This document shows, piece after piece, positions 12,720-23,506 of a stretch of 64,000 nt of DNA. Below the pieces are notes generated by a model. It searched no databases, was not told where the DNA came from, and was given only the letters and a program-made list of their open reading frames with translations. The stretch's first letter is position 1. Each line of letters starts with the position of its first letter. A program made the position numbers and the translations under genes. The stretch covers positions 124,001 through 188,000 of the forward strand of contig JAVLUZ010000062.1 in the NCBI GenBank assembly GCA_036768485.1, in the 5' to 3' direction. Source of the stretch: Mermis nigrescens. Its lineage: Eukaryota > Nematoda > Enoplea > Mermithida > Mermithidae.

Positions 12720-12950
12720 AAAATATTGTTTGCAAGGTTTATAATATTTCTTTTAAAAATTAAAATATTTTTTGTGAATATTGGAATATTTTTGTAGAGC
12801 TTGTAATACTTTTGTAAAGTATGGAATGTTTTTTACAAAGTTTAAAATATTTTTGGCAAAGTTCGAAATATTTCGTCTTAAGTTCCAGAAATTTCTTGCA
12901 AACTTAAGACAATTTCTTACAAAGTTTGGAATTTTTTGCAACGTAACAAG
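12720..12950 (+). repeat. 'AAGTTTGGAATATTTTT' minisatellite, left arm
   Basis: Degenerate roughly 22-bp units (for example 'aagtttaaaatatttttggc', 'aagtatggaatgttttttac') opened by 'gcttaagcatagtacttttgc', the same lead-in used by the array at 50087. It marks this region as a relative of the giant palindrome. Confidence 0.85.
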
Positions 12951-13032
12951 TTATATGTATTTTATCTGCATTCTTGTAGCATTGTTCGATCTATTTCACA
13001 CATTATGTCCAACTTATGCTCCCATTTGCAAT

Positions 13033-13130
13033 TGTATGAATCGATTTCTAACCTATGAACAATATAGAGCTTACATTGCAAAACTTGTACACTAATCCAT
13101 AAAACACTTCTACTTCATACATTCATTTTG
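13033..13130 (-). pseudogene. TBP-like lobe 2 relic, left arm
   Basis: On the minus strand this reads MYEVEVFYGLVYKFCNV and then breaks down with a stop soon after. This is the same segment as the intact lobe 2 at 53405-53662 and corresponds to the start of TBP's second repeat. A mirror copy, more decayed, lies at about 13290-13400. Confidence 0.7.
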
Positions 13131-13439
13131 TTTTTTATATTGATCATAGAATTTGCATACATCAACACATAATCCTAAATATGTAGAACCTGCAAACGTT
13201 TTATCTTTAAATCCTAATTTTTGGCATTTAATACTTGTACAGTTGCTTTTGTTGCACTTTCACCTGTTAAGTTAGGTATCAATGTTTGCAAATATTATGA
13301 CCAAGTGGAAAATTGATTCATACAGATACAGAATAAGGGCTTGAGATGCACATAGTACATAAAGAGTTTAATGCTAGAAGAGAGCATAAATATGTATAAC
13401 TTGTCACGTTCCTAAAAAATCCAGACTTTGTAAGGAATA

Positions 13440-13860
13440 ATCTCAAGTTTGCAAGAAATTTTTGAAACTTTACAAGAAATATTTTTAAGTTTGCAGGAAA
13501 TCTTCCAAAGTTTGCAAAAAATCATCCAAATTTTATAAAAATATTCCAAACATTACAAAAAAATTTCCAAACTTCACACAAAATATTATGAAATTTGCAA
13601 ACCACTTATGCTTAAACGTGTAAAATTCATTCCAAATTTTGCAGAATATAGTCCTAACTTGACAAAATATATTTCAAACTTCACAAAAATATTCCAAGCT
13701 TTAAGAAATATCCTGAACCTCACAAAAAATATTTCAAAGTTTACATGAAACTTTCTAAACTTATCAAAAAATATTCCAAACTTTGCACAAAATTGATCTT
13801 AAACTCCACAAAAAATTTCCATATTGTCTAAAAACTTCTCTAAACTTTGCAAAACTTTGT
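13440..13860 (-). repeat. Minisatellite, right arm
   Basis: Same unit as 12720-12950 but reverse complemented ('ttccaaacttcacaaaaaatatt'), as expected on the other side of a palindrome. Confidence 0.85.
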
Positions 13861-14274
13861 GGTTTCAGATAAAATTGTTTACATGAAAGAGGATACATCT
13901 TTCTCTAGGGTCTTCACCAATCATATTGATCAGACATTTTACCACATCTTTATAAAATAATTTAGTATGTGCACCTTTACCAATGTGAAATTAAACATAA
14001 ATCAAAAATTAAGAAGGCTATAAAACCTAAGTAATCTCAGAATTATATGTAATTGATTAAACAACATGTAATTCTAAGTTAATTTGCCAGAAAAATCATA
14101 TTCTTTCAAAATTGTCAAGGTGTTCAACCTTAGCTAGTTAAGTCATAACATCTGAATGAACTTTCTTTTTTCTTCTCATATGCATTTTAGGCATATGAAA
14201 ACGCCCCTAGTGTTTGTGGCATATATGGAGAGCATATGCAACTGTCAGAAATTCTCAAAATAAGTGCTTGCCAA

Positions 14275-14632
14275 TTGTGTTCCTGGGGTGGAAATTTGAT
14301 CCCTTCCACAGAATGGCAATTGATCACCCCCTCCGAAAATAGCTACACCTTTCCTCAGCATTGACAATGTTTTGTTGAAGTTAGTAAAAGTTATAAAAAG
14401 TATGCCTTTTAGGCGTTTTTGGCTGATTTGAGGCAATAAAATTCAGATTTTTGGCGCTTTGCACCATAAATACATTTTTTGATTATATTTTGTTCAATTT
14501 ATATAAGTTTTTCTAGATTTTTTCAGATTTCTTCCATGTTTTTATGTCCTAGAAAAAGCAAGTATCGTCTAAAACATCAAAAAAACATTTTTTGACATGC
14601 TGTACATGTACGGGCTTGCCCAACTATACTTA
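14275..14632 (-). mobile_element. MITE family C copy
   Basis: Reverse-oriented C element: the GGCGCTTTGC..CC block, 'gattatattttgttcaattta' and the terminal 'acatgctgtacatgta' are present. It lies inside the right arm of the ancient palindrome and so is younger than it. Confidence 0.65.
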
Positions 14633-15218
14633 CAAATAATGAACATGGCTTGACGTTCACTTGCACAATAATTTTGGGCTAATTAGTTTGCACGCTTAAC
14701 ATGCATGATAAAAATCTGTATGGCTGAGTAATTTCAATCAAGTTTGTTATTGATTAATAAAATATAGCTTCACAAAGTAATACACTCCTATAGATATTTG
14801 AGCTTAATCCAGGTACTGAGAGTTTATTTTTAGAAGAAACAATTCTAGACATTGCAGCATGCTTTAGTAAAGCAAGTGCATTGCCATCCTCTGCACATTG
14901 CACCTATATTTAGCATCACACAACCAGCTCCGTTAATTATATTGTGGAGAGTATGAATATGGGCATTCTGATTAAATATAGCTAAGATAGAACCTGGACA
15001 ATAAACATATAATAGTATTGTTAAGCAGATGCTTATTTGACCTAATTTTATAGAAACGATGAATGATCTTTGTACTGAATTCATTTGAATTTTTTTCAAG
15101 CCTCATCGAGCATTGAATCAGACATCAAAATTTGTGTGCGCTATTTACTTTGTAGCACCGCTTTAATCATGAAGCTAATGAATTTTATGAAAAATCTTTT
15201 CAAACATCTACTCTTGAC

Positions 15219-15477
15219 CATAGGTGGGCAAGACCGAAATCCTGGGGGGAAGTGCAAGATTTTTCAAAGGTCAAAAAATGGTGGTATAACAAACAACACA
15301 ATTTTTCAGCATTTCTCATTGATTACTATCCACTGGCATCAAAACATTGCAGAAAAAACGAAAAAAATTTCAGAAATTGAATTCTGGGGAGGGGGTGTTT
15401 TGATTTCTGGGCTGGAGTTATTTGACATTCTGTGGCAGCATTCCCCTCAGCCCCCCCCTATCCCACGCCCGCGTGTG
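15219..15477 (+). mobile_element. MITE family A
   Basis: 259 bp, CATAGGTGGGC...CACGCCCGCGTGTG. The 8-bp duplication is nearly exact: CTCTTGAC (15211-15218) and CTCTTAAC (15478-15485). Confidence 0.9.
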
Positions 15478-15700
15478 CTCTTAACCATTTAGCTCAACAT
15501 CTGCTGGCTTCAATTAGTCCTCTATTATAACATTAAAAGTCAAAGTCATGTTCTATTGGGACTGTCAGTATATAATAAAGGTAAATCTCAAAAATTAAAG
15601 TCTGATTTAACTAATGACTCTTAAAATATAAGTTTATGCAGTACAAAGACCTTGGTACACCTATATTGCTGCATTTTGAATGATTTTTAAAGATTTCTCA

Positions 15701-16205
15701 CATTTTATGATGCTGCTTCACATAGCTTTAACGTGGCGAAATACTGAGCATCGATGTGGAGAATTGAATTTCGAAAGTAAACAAGACGAGAAGACAAAAT
15801 GTCAGATATAGTTTTTTCAGTTAACCTTAGGAGCGGTCAGACCAGTTTCAAAAAAGTGAAGTTTTAAAAATAAAAAACAAAAAAATTATTATTTTGCCGA
15901 AAAAAGATTAAATTTTTTGTAGCAACAGTATACCACATAGTGAAACTAGCGAAAATTATGACAGACATGCATTTTCACTAGTTTTTGATATTATTCTGAA
16001 AACTGACACAATAGTTGCGTTTCAGCAAGCCTTCAAAACCCGCCATTCAGTCTACTATTGCATTTCAAATTTTTCCAAGATTTCTGCATGATTACATCAG
16101 CCTGAAGGGTTAGAGAGTTTGTGCTTCTCAGAAATTGAAACTACCCTTATTACTATAGACTTCCCAGACATCTATTTTCAGTAACATTTTCTGGCAATTT
16201 TAGCC
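15701..16205. other. No gene seen
   Basis: AT-rich; no recognisable repeat or frame. Confidence 0.35.
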
Positions 16206-16213
16206 ATCCTGAC

Positions 16214-16460
16214 CATATATGGGCAGCAAGAAAATTCTGGGAAGGGGTGTTCAAGATTTTTCAAAGGTCGAAAAATGGTCTTGCAAAATGGTGGTTGGTG
16301 TAGCAAACACCATTTTTCGACTTTCTTATCAAGCACTATCAATTGCGAAAAAACAAAGAAAAATTTCAAAAATTGAATTTTGGGGGTATTTTGATTTCTG
16401 GGGAAGTAGTTTGGTTTTTTGGTTTCTCGGGAAGGTGCATACCCCCCACGCTTAGGTGTG
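16214..16460 (+). mobile_element. MITE family A
   Basis: 247 bp with exact target duplication ATCCTGAC at 16206-16213 and 16461-16468. A reverse-oriented fragment of another A copy ('agaattttattgctgcccatg') follows at about 16469-16500. Confidence 0.92.
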
Positions 16461-16954
16461 ATCCTGACCTCCTCCAAGAATTTTATTGCTGCCCATGTAA
16501 GGCTACCCCCATTAACTATACTAATTACGTATCACAGGTTGTATATTATTGACTGATTGAGAGCAATTTGAAAAGCGGAAAAAGAGCTTCACTCGTCTGA
16601 TTTGATAAAGAACTCGCTCTTTATATTGTCAGCCATTTGGCACCCATTTTGAAAAAGGATTGTAGTTTTATAAGTTTTCTACCATTATTCTCCGCGCTTT
16701 TATAATATTTCAAATTTTTTTCAGTAAATAGCTAAAGAGTTTTATGCTCTTTTCAATGAGATATGTCTCAAGCTCTGAATCCTTGCACTTTCTTGTATTA
16801 ACTTTTAAAATTATTGTTGTATACTGAAAATAACGTGATGTATTGCATGTTTGACATATATTCCCAATAAATTCAAGATATGAGCTTGATCTAATTCGTG
16901 CTTCATGAGAAATAGAGGTTTGCATAATTAAAAATAGTGTTTTGACAAAGCTGC

Positions 16955-17155
16955 AGCCATAGCAACCAAATTCTGGGCGTTGCAAGATTTTTTAAGGTAA
17001 AAAAATGGTCTTAATAATAATGGCATGGCAAAAAGACCTCATTTTTAGAGGTTTTTCTTCGAGCACTATCCACTGGCATCAAAAGATTGCGAAAAAACAA
17101 TAGAATTTTCAAAAAATTAAATTCTGGGAAGGGGGTGGTTTCAGTATCTTGGTTT
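16955..17155 (+). mobile_element. MITE family A, 3'-truncated
   Basis: The A core ('aaaaaatggtctt', 'gagcactatccactggcatc', 'ttaaattctggg') is present, but the right terminal repeat is missing and the left end is eroded. Confidence 0.75.
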
Positions 17156-17167
17156 CTCTTATTCTAA

Positions 17168-17230
17168 ATGTGCAAAATTTGTACACTAATTCGTGAAACA
17201 GTTATACTTTACACATGCATTTCCTTTTTT
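17168..17230 (-). pseudogene. Short TBP-like lobe 2 fragment
   Basis: 'gcaaaatttgtacactaattcgtgaaacagtt' matches 50539-50575 in the palindrome, the part that codes for FHGLVYKFC in the intact copy. Only about 60 bp survives. Confidence 0.5.
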
Positions 17231-17314
17231 CCAGGAAAAAATCCATGTGGAATCTGAATGCGCAAAAATATTGAATTTTTGAGACCTCTTGAAAGTAGCC
17301 TTGCCCAACGCTTT

Positions 17315-17558
17315 TTACCTGGGCGTGGTGGGAGTTCGGGCGGTATGCACCCTCATTCTCCGTACCTTCGAGAACCCCTCAGAATTTAATTTTTGAAAAT
17401 TTTTCTGGTTTTGTTTCGCAATTTTTTGATGCCAATGGGTTGTGCTCGATGAGAAACGTTTGAAAAGGATGTTTTTTCGCCATACCACTATTTTTAAGGC
17501 CATTTTTACCTTTAAAAATCTCGCAACCTCCCCTAAATTTTGGAGCTGTCCACCTATG
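17315..17558 (-). mobile_element. MITE family A
   Basis: Complete but diverged copy ending CACCTATG; the left terminal repeat is partly eroded ('ttacctgggcgtgg'). No clear target duplication. Confidence 0.8.
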
Positions 17559-17819
17559 CCAGGACTGCTAAATCTTCGAGGACGTCCCTGCTCAAATTTG
17601 AGATTTCATGGAATTGCAGAAGGAACCGCTAATTGTGACGCTTAGTATTTATACTTTCCTAAAGAGAACTTGTGAAGAAGCAACTATTTCACAAGGTTAT
17701 ACGCTTGTGCCATAACAGATTTATGAAGTTATTAACGTTTAAAAACCAAAATTTGCGCATTTGTCAAGATACTTCTTTTTTGGTGGCGTTTTAAATGCTA
17801 ACCTAGAATTCTACATTCT

Positions 17820-18130
17820 TTATTTGCGGGAAATCTTATTGAAAAAGAAAAAATTTTTGTTGTCGGCCCTATTGCCCTGTATGACTGTAGACCTATAAAA
17901 TGTCAAAAGCACTGTTATTTCAATTTTTGGACGATGCTCGTTTTTCCCTGAACATATAAACAAAAAATCAAGAAGCAAATTCGAGTAAATGAACATAGCA
18001 AAAAATGAGTATGCATGGCAAAGCATTGAAATTTGATATTTGGAGCCAAAGTTAGATAAAATCGCTTATAAGCGCACTTTTAGGGATTTTTTAGAAGGTC
18101 GACATTTCAAGGGATATTATTCCTTAAACT
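17820..18130 (+). mobile_element. MITE family C, degenerate
   Basis: Family C order is recognisable ('gacgatgctcg', 'aacatataaacaaaaaatc', 'tagataaaatcgcttataag'), but the ends are not clear. Confidence 0.4.
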
Positions 18131-18440
18131 CCTCCTCCAAAAAACGGCTCGAATAATCCTTAATTAAGCCCACATATGGCTATTGAATAAAGGCAAGGCC
18201 CCTGTGAATCCGGTAGTCTTTGTGAGGGCGGAAGGTCCCCAAAAACTCGAAAGATTCACAGTATTTAATTTTATGCACCTGTTTTTTAGCATGCCTAGTT
18301 TTCTTGCACCTCCAAGTACCCCTCAAGTTGGGCTGCTGCCCCCATGCATGATTCGGCCCTTTACTAGCCCTTTGTGGTGCAAGTGTAGCTTATCTCTATT
18401 GTCTATCAAATTTTCTCATGTTCTGTTAAGACAGTGCAAA

Positions 18441-18515
18441 ACCTGACTCTAGAAGAGATCGCAACTAAGACCTCTAGTGCCTAAGACAGAAATGCTATCC
18501 ATTTAGCCTCTGACC
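18441..18515 (-). repeat. tRNA-derived SINE head or tRNA pseudogene
   Basis: The minus strand reads an A-box-like GGCTAAATGGATAGC, an anticodon-arm-like CTGTCTTAGGCAC, and a B-box-like GTTGCGATCTC at tRNA spacing. The acceptor stem does not pair well, so this is a relic and not a functional tRNA. Confidence 0.55.
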
Positions 18516-18751
18516 AATAATACTTCTTAAGAAATAAATAACTTGCTAATCGACATTACCCCTGCCAAAGCATTAGAATATCGTTGTACAGGTGATGGTT
18601 AGATTTAAGGTAAAGAGCCGGCTTTACACCCAAAGAGGGTTTTCCACTTGCATCAAAAGATTTTTCGATTTTGAAAAAAAGAAAAACAATAAAGATCTTA
18701 AGACTTTTTTTAATTTAAAAAACTAAGAATAATTCACATGTGTTGATCAGA

Positions 18752-19070
18752 TATGCACAGCATGGGAATTAAATCGAATATTTAAGTGGCTCTTAGGGCC
18801 CAAAATGGTGGGCATGCATCAATAACACCGTTTTTGGTTTTCCTGACAATGCTCTGTCTTTTTCTGGGCATAGAAACATAAAATTGAGCAAAATATAGTT
18901 AAAACATAAGTATATCGCTTAGAGCGCCAGAATATCGGCACTTTTAAGCAACTAGATAGCTAAAGACGCTTTAGGAGACTGCTTTTTTATGAATTTCAAG
19001 AAAATTATTGGAAATCCCGAAAAAATCGCAAATTTTAGGATTCCGGGTTTTTAGGGCATTAAAATTTCCC
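18752..19070 (+). mobile_element. MITE family C
   Basis: Begins CAGATATGCACAGCATGGG and continues through 'gggcccaaaatgg', 'ctgacaatgctctgtc' and 'aaaatatagttaaaacat' to 'ttccctgagggg'. The right end is lost. It lies in the intron or flank just downstream of the protease Asp exon. Confidence 0.75.
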
Positions 19071-19199
19071 TGAGGGGATGAAACTCTCTAAAGCCTTCTT
19101 CCATGATCATATATTGTGAAGACATGCCACAGGTATAAAGAGATGTTTCCAAAGATGCAGATAATCTACACCAATAAAGAAATTTACCCAGCTTTTTAC

Positions 19200-19461
19200 C
19201 TTTAGTCCATCCACATGCATGGCACACGGCATTTAATAGAGCAAAGCCGTAATCCGTGTTATCTGGCAAGCATATAGCCGATACATAGCGGTTGAAATAT
19301 ATTTTGGTCGACAACTCCAGCACTGCTATATCATGCTTAGCCGTTGTGTCAAATTTTGAATGCACCACAAAATTTACAATTTTGCGAACAGCAAGGTGAG
19401 GTGAAAGCAATCGCTGGTCCGGTTTCCCAAATACAACGTAATATTCAGGATCCAGTCTAAA
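19200..19461 (-). CDS. Trypsin-like serine protease, catalytic-Asp exon
   Basis: This exon encodes the middle of an S1 (trypsin/chymotrypsin) protease domain, presumably secreted. Visible landmarks in order are YYVVFGKPDQ (the strand after the His loop), HDIAVLEL (the DIALL motif with the catalytic Asp), AICLPD, and CHACGW (the Cys-containing CxxxGWG region). It is bounded by an acceptor AG|TTTAGA at 19461 and a donor AAG|GTAAAA after 19200. It joins in phase 0 to the His exon 20317-20646 upstream. The frame stays open beyond the donor but loses all S1 similarity, so I end the exon there. The exon that should carry GDSGGP was not found in the remaining 19 kb. The gene may be broken, or the exon may lie beyond the left edge. 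Confidence 0.85.
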
Positions 19462-19835
19462 CTTCATAAGAGTTTACATAACAAATGTAGCAAAAAATCA
19501 ATGTTCAAAACAAAAAATTTTATAAACAAATGTTACTGCAACGCATCTTGATGCACAGTTCGGGTAAAAGAATGAAGAACACATAGATTTTCATAACATC
19601 TCACATATTTATGTAGCTACTTTGCTGTAAACAATACATTGTAGAATCAACAACAGTTTCTATGTTTAACTTGTTGCCACAAAAATTTTAGAATAGGTAA
19701 GTAAAAATTTATCTTTATTTAACTTAAACTAAGCATGATTTGACGTAAAATGTTTATGTTGAATTCTAGTAGGATAGGATCACCAAAAATTATTTGGTGA
19801 TTAAAAGCAAGGAAGATATCAAATATTACAAAAAG

Positions 19836-19838
<3 letters not shown>
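19462..19838. other. Probable intron, no feature seen
   Basis: Separates the two protease exons together with the ACT microsatellite. Confidence 0.5.
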
Positions 19839-19990
<152 letters not shown>

Positions 19991-20316
19991 AAAACTTTAA
20001 CTATTTTTCTCAAAAAAACTACTGCATCTTAAAACAACAATACACAGCTTATCTGCTGATCAGCAAATTTGATCAACTGATTAGTATATCAGGCATCATA
20101 TAAATTCATTCTGACAAAAGTGAATCTGTGGCCAAGTTTAGCTAGAGTAAGGCGCCATACGATAACTTTTTGCTATACTATTACGATAAGCTTGAGGTGC
20201 CATGAAATACAAAAAATAAAACTAGAATAAAAATAAGAAGAACAATAAATAAAAATTAAATAATCTAACGTCTAAATAAATAGCGCATTATGGCGAGTTG
20301 CTGAAAAGAGGTTTAC

Positions 20317-20646
20317 TAACAATTCAAACTTCATTCCCTTTAGTTTGCAAATGCAGTGGGCTGCTGTCAACGCCCATTTTGTCGATCGATCCTCAGTGTT
20401 TTCAGCAATAAGAAACACTACGCAAACGGGTTTTGTTCTTGGCATCAGATAGCCAAGCCATGGTTGAGAATATGGTACAGCTGCCGCAACCCCAGTCAGA
20501 CGTTTTAGCCTGTTGTTATTGCTGCTGCTGTTGTTGTTGTTGTTGTATATTAGTTGAACTTTCAGTCGGCCAAATATCCCAAAAAGGTTGACCGCATTGG
20601 GCTGGTGGCTCCCCCTGATTGACTATCGTCTGGTTTTGTTTCGGCT
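20317..20646 (-). CDS. Trypsin-like protease, linker and catalytic-His exon (frameshifted)
   Basis: The exon starts after TTTTTAG at 20646 in a frame reading CGQPFWDIWPTESS and then a run of nine Gln. A stop follows in that frame. In the +1 frame the sequence continues KRLTGVAAAVPYSQPWLGYL (zymogen cleavage region and first strands) and KWALTAAHC (catalytic His). It ends at donor TTA|GTAAAC after 20317, in phase 0 with the Asp exon. Both halves are what an S1 zymogen needs (a CG-linker, then the RLTG activation site), so a one-base slip in the CAA/CAG tract near 20510-20530 most likely broke a single exon. A sequencing error or a recent pseudogene would look the same. The activation site is LTGV and not the usual IVGG. 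Confidence 0.78.
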
Positions 20647-22469
20647 CTAAAAATGAGCTAATATTCTTGAACCAATTTTTGACTCGTTATAGGCGATGAA
20701 AGTGACTAAGAATCGCAAATTTTTCCAATAAGCAAAAGTTACATATCGAAAACAAGGAAAATACCAAGAATGTAGAATTTTGGCGATTCGCTTCAAATAA
20801 AAGTTTTGCATTCAAGAAATGACTGTAAAAGTAATAAAAATGAAAATTTTGACGCCGAATTGATCCGTTGAATCTAAAACCATCAAGCCTCCCCTTAGAA
20901 CTTCCGTTACAATGTCATACGAAGGAGTCATAGTAAATCACTTTATTAGCATTCTTTATCTATCTTATCCCAGTGTATGGATCTTTGTTTAGTCTTGTTT
21001 TGGCTCCAGTTACATCGTTTTGATGGTTTAGCTCGATAAGAAGCTATATAGCAGTAAGAAATAAGCATTTTTTGGCCTTTTTACGCTGATATCACCAAAA
21101 CTCAAAATGGGAAAATAAGGTTATATTGCAAAATGAATAATTTAGTGGTTTATTGCTTTTCAGCTCTTCAAATGCATCCCCTGGTTGAGTTCACACAACA
21201 GAAATCTACTTTTTCTTGTTTTCGCATGAATGACTATTCTTATGCACTGTAATAGTTGTTCATTTGTATCTCTTTCATATATAATTTTCATAAAAAGTGA
21301 CATACATAGGTAGAAAGGGCATAAAAAAGTGCATTAAATGAAAATAATGAGTACTTGTCAGAGTATGTAAAGGTGTAGCTTAATATAGGTTGAGGGCACC
21401 ATTCGACTGCAAAAGCATGTTGGCAAACATAGGGTTAAATACTAGATAAACTTACATACGCCGCGTACATTTATCTGGACAATACCCCCATTTAGACCTG
21501 TCCACAATGCACTTAAAAAATGGACTGGAGAACTGTATGTTTTCTACAATAATAACTAGGAGCTTCATTTTTGCCAACTGAAAACAACCTTTTCGGGCTA
21601 AACAATTATTTTTTTAAACAAAAACAATTTTTTAGCACGTAGAACTAGTTTTCAAGGGTAAATTACTTTGCGGACTAGGAAAATTACTTTTACGACCACG
21701 AAAACCAAATTTCTGACTTGGACAACTGATCTCAGGCTGGATATCGAACAATCATTTTTTTAAGCAGCAAAGTCATCCTTTTTTGGAAGGCTCCATAGCG
21801 TGAACAACTGAACGCTGCCCAAATACAGGAAAATTTTCATAATGCGTGGCTACTACACATGGGCATGGGGGGAGGGGGCTGCGGTATTTACACCCCCAGA
21901 GTCTTAACCCCTAGAAATCCGTAACCCTAGAATTGAAGTTTTAGTGCTATTTTGACAATTTTGCCCCGTATGATCCATTAGAATCATTAATACCCATTTA
22001 AGGTGGATCCCCTAACCTTTAATTCAACAAAGTTGGATAATGAGTATAGATATGAACTTTATTGATCAGTCTGTGAGTCATAATTTTATTCACAGTGTGA
22101 TTAAGTTTTTTATTGCTCATACAATTTCACCAGCCGAAGGGATTTGGCAAGTTTTTACTAATTAAAATTTAATTAATGGCACTTCAAAGCCTTCATTAAT
22201 TTGCATTACTTTCTTCTTATTTTACTATTGTATTCTTACCGACTTAATTGCGCAAATTATTTTAATAATTCATTCTGGCGAGTCGAGAAGCCGAAAGATA
22301 CTATTTTAAAATCTTGATGAAACACTTTAATCTGGAGCAAATTGTATGCGGATCTTTTGTTGCAATGATAAGAATACGATTTTTATTAACTTTTAAACGT
22401 AAGCTTATTAATTTGCGTTTCCGCTTTTATATTTTATTTCCCAATCGTTAATCAGGCAAAAATGATCCA
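20647..22469. other. Intron-like sequence, no exon recognised
   Basis: It lies between the PAN and protease exons. A block at 21850-21990 ('cacatgggcatggggggaggg ... acccctagaaatccg') is a degenerate member of repeat H, also seen at 41031-41175. Around 21540-21800 there are loosely periodic 'gaaaac/ggac' words. I found no further S1 or PAN sequence. Confidence 0.5.
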
Positions 22470-22700
22470 AGATTTTCATCCGTCGGGTGTGTTTAAAGAA
22501 GCGGTATTTGGTTGTCTTCAAAAAAATAAAAAATTTTGAAATTTGAGATTTTTATCCGTCAGAGTGTGTTTGAAGAAGCGGTATTTGGTAGTCTTTAGAA
22601 AAGTAAAATTTTGAAATTTAAGATTTTTATCCGTCAGGTGTGTTTGAAGAAGCGGTATTTGGTTGCCTTGAAAGAAATTAAAATTTTTGAAATTTTCTGA
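22470..22700 (+). repeat. Tandem repeat, three copies of about 88 bp
   Basis: Unit 'ATTTTTATCCGTCAGgtGTGTTTGAAGAAGCGGTATTTGGTtGtCTT' followed by a short A/T linker; starts near 22477, 22547 and 22625. Confidence 0.9.
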
Positions 22701-23172
22701 AGTATTTTGAAAAAAGTTCGAAAAATCGATGTAGAAAGCAAGCGCCAGAAAATAATCGAAAAAAATTATTCTGAGTACGGAACCTTTATTCAGTGTAAGA
22801 ACTACTCTTGTGCCACGAAGAAATTTCTTACAGCGACAAGAAAGTCAGTAAAAATTTTGAAAGATGATCGAAATCACCTATTAATTATACATCTATTCTT
22901 TGTTACGCCCAAAGATTTTTTGACGACAGGGGAAGCAGCGTCTGCCTCAAAATACCCTATCCTAAATCCGCGCTTTGACGAGAAGAATAGAGTTGAAAAA
23001 TTGCTGAAAAAGGGTACTGGAGAAATCGCGGATTGAAGATAAATATAAAAAAATGAAAAAAAGTAATGTATTGTCTACTAATGAGTTTTAATATAAAAAT
23101 CAGAATATAAACAAGTTTAAGGAGAATTTTAAAATTTTTTTTTCAATTTTAAAATCATCTTCGATTCCTTAC
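22701..23172. other. Unresolved stretch downstream of the PAN exon
   Basis: The plus strand has a 109-residue Lys-rich open frame (22707-23036) with no recognised domain. The minus strand has a small open stretch (IGYFEADAASPVVKKSLG, about 22915-22970) between an AG and a GTAACA that could be an extra protease-gene exon. The evidence for either is weak. Confidence 0.3.
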
Positions 23173-23506
23173 TTCTGGCGCGATGAAAGTCAAAATAAGT
23201 CGAAGATATCTGACCGTCCTGGTCAAGATCAATATCGTCCAAACGTTGACCATAAAAACGCGAACTTCCGTGCAACGTACATAGGCCATTTCCGTTCGAT
23301 TTGGTGGATATGTGATTTGAGGAAACGCATTTCGGATGATGCATGCAGAGCAATAAGCATTGAGTAATGTGGGAAAATTTTATGGGCACGATAGCTATAG
23401 GATCTGGCACGTAAAACCCGTCGGCTTTTGTAAATTTGCAGTAATTCTTAATATTACTCGATTGGGCTAAGTCGAATAATTGATCCAAACGCGTCGCAGC
23501 TTCGAC
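23173..23506 (-). CDS. PAN/apple-domain exon (probable N-terminal part of the protease gene)
   Basis: The minus strand encodes a PAN/apple-like module: YCKFTKADGFYVPDP, then CLLLCMHHPKCVSSNH, and GLCTLHGSSRF, giving the C-x3-C-x5-C ... C spacing typical of PAN domains. These are extracellular carbohydrate- or protein-binding modules. The 5' boundary is an acceptor CAAG|GTCGAAG at 23506. A good donor CAGAA|GTAAGG follows 23173; without splicing the frame runs to a stop at 23129. Same strand and 2.5 kb upstream of the trypsin exons, so I infer one secreted PAN-protease gene. Linkage is not proven because no exon between the two was recognised. Confidence 0.72.

Larger units (their letters stand above)
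11050..15700. mobile_element. Ancient degenerate giant palindrome
   Basis: Two diverged arms meet near 13176. Matched inverted segments are 11170-11270 with about 15500-15620, 11826-11900 with about 15020-15090, 12060-12190 with about 14850-14930, 12230-12450 with about 14620-14830, and 12937-13060 with about 13290-13415. Each arm holds the 'AAGTTTGGAATATTTTT' minisatellite and a relic of the TBP-like second lobe, as in the intact palindrome at 47.6-56.5 kb. Arm lengths differ because MITEs A (15219-15477) and C (about 14275-14632) landed in the right arm and about 500 bp was gained or lost on the left. The outer ends are uncertain. Confidence 0.75.

Noticed and set aside
19051..19199. Extension of the protease frame past 19200
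   Set aside because: Similarity to S1 proteases stops exactly at a good GTAAAA donor, so the rest is read-through into an intron.
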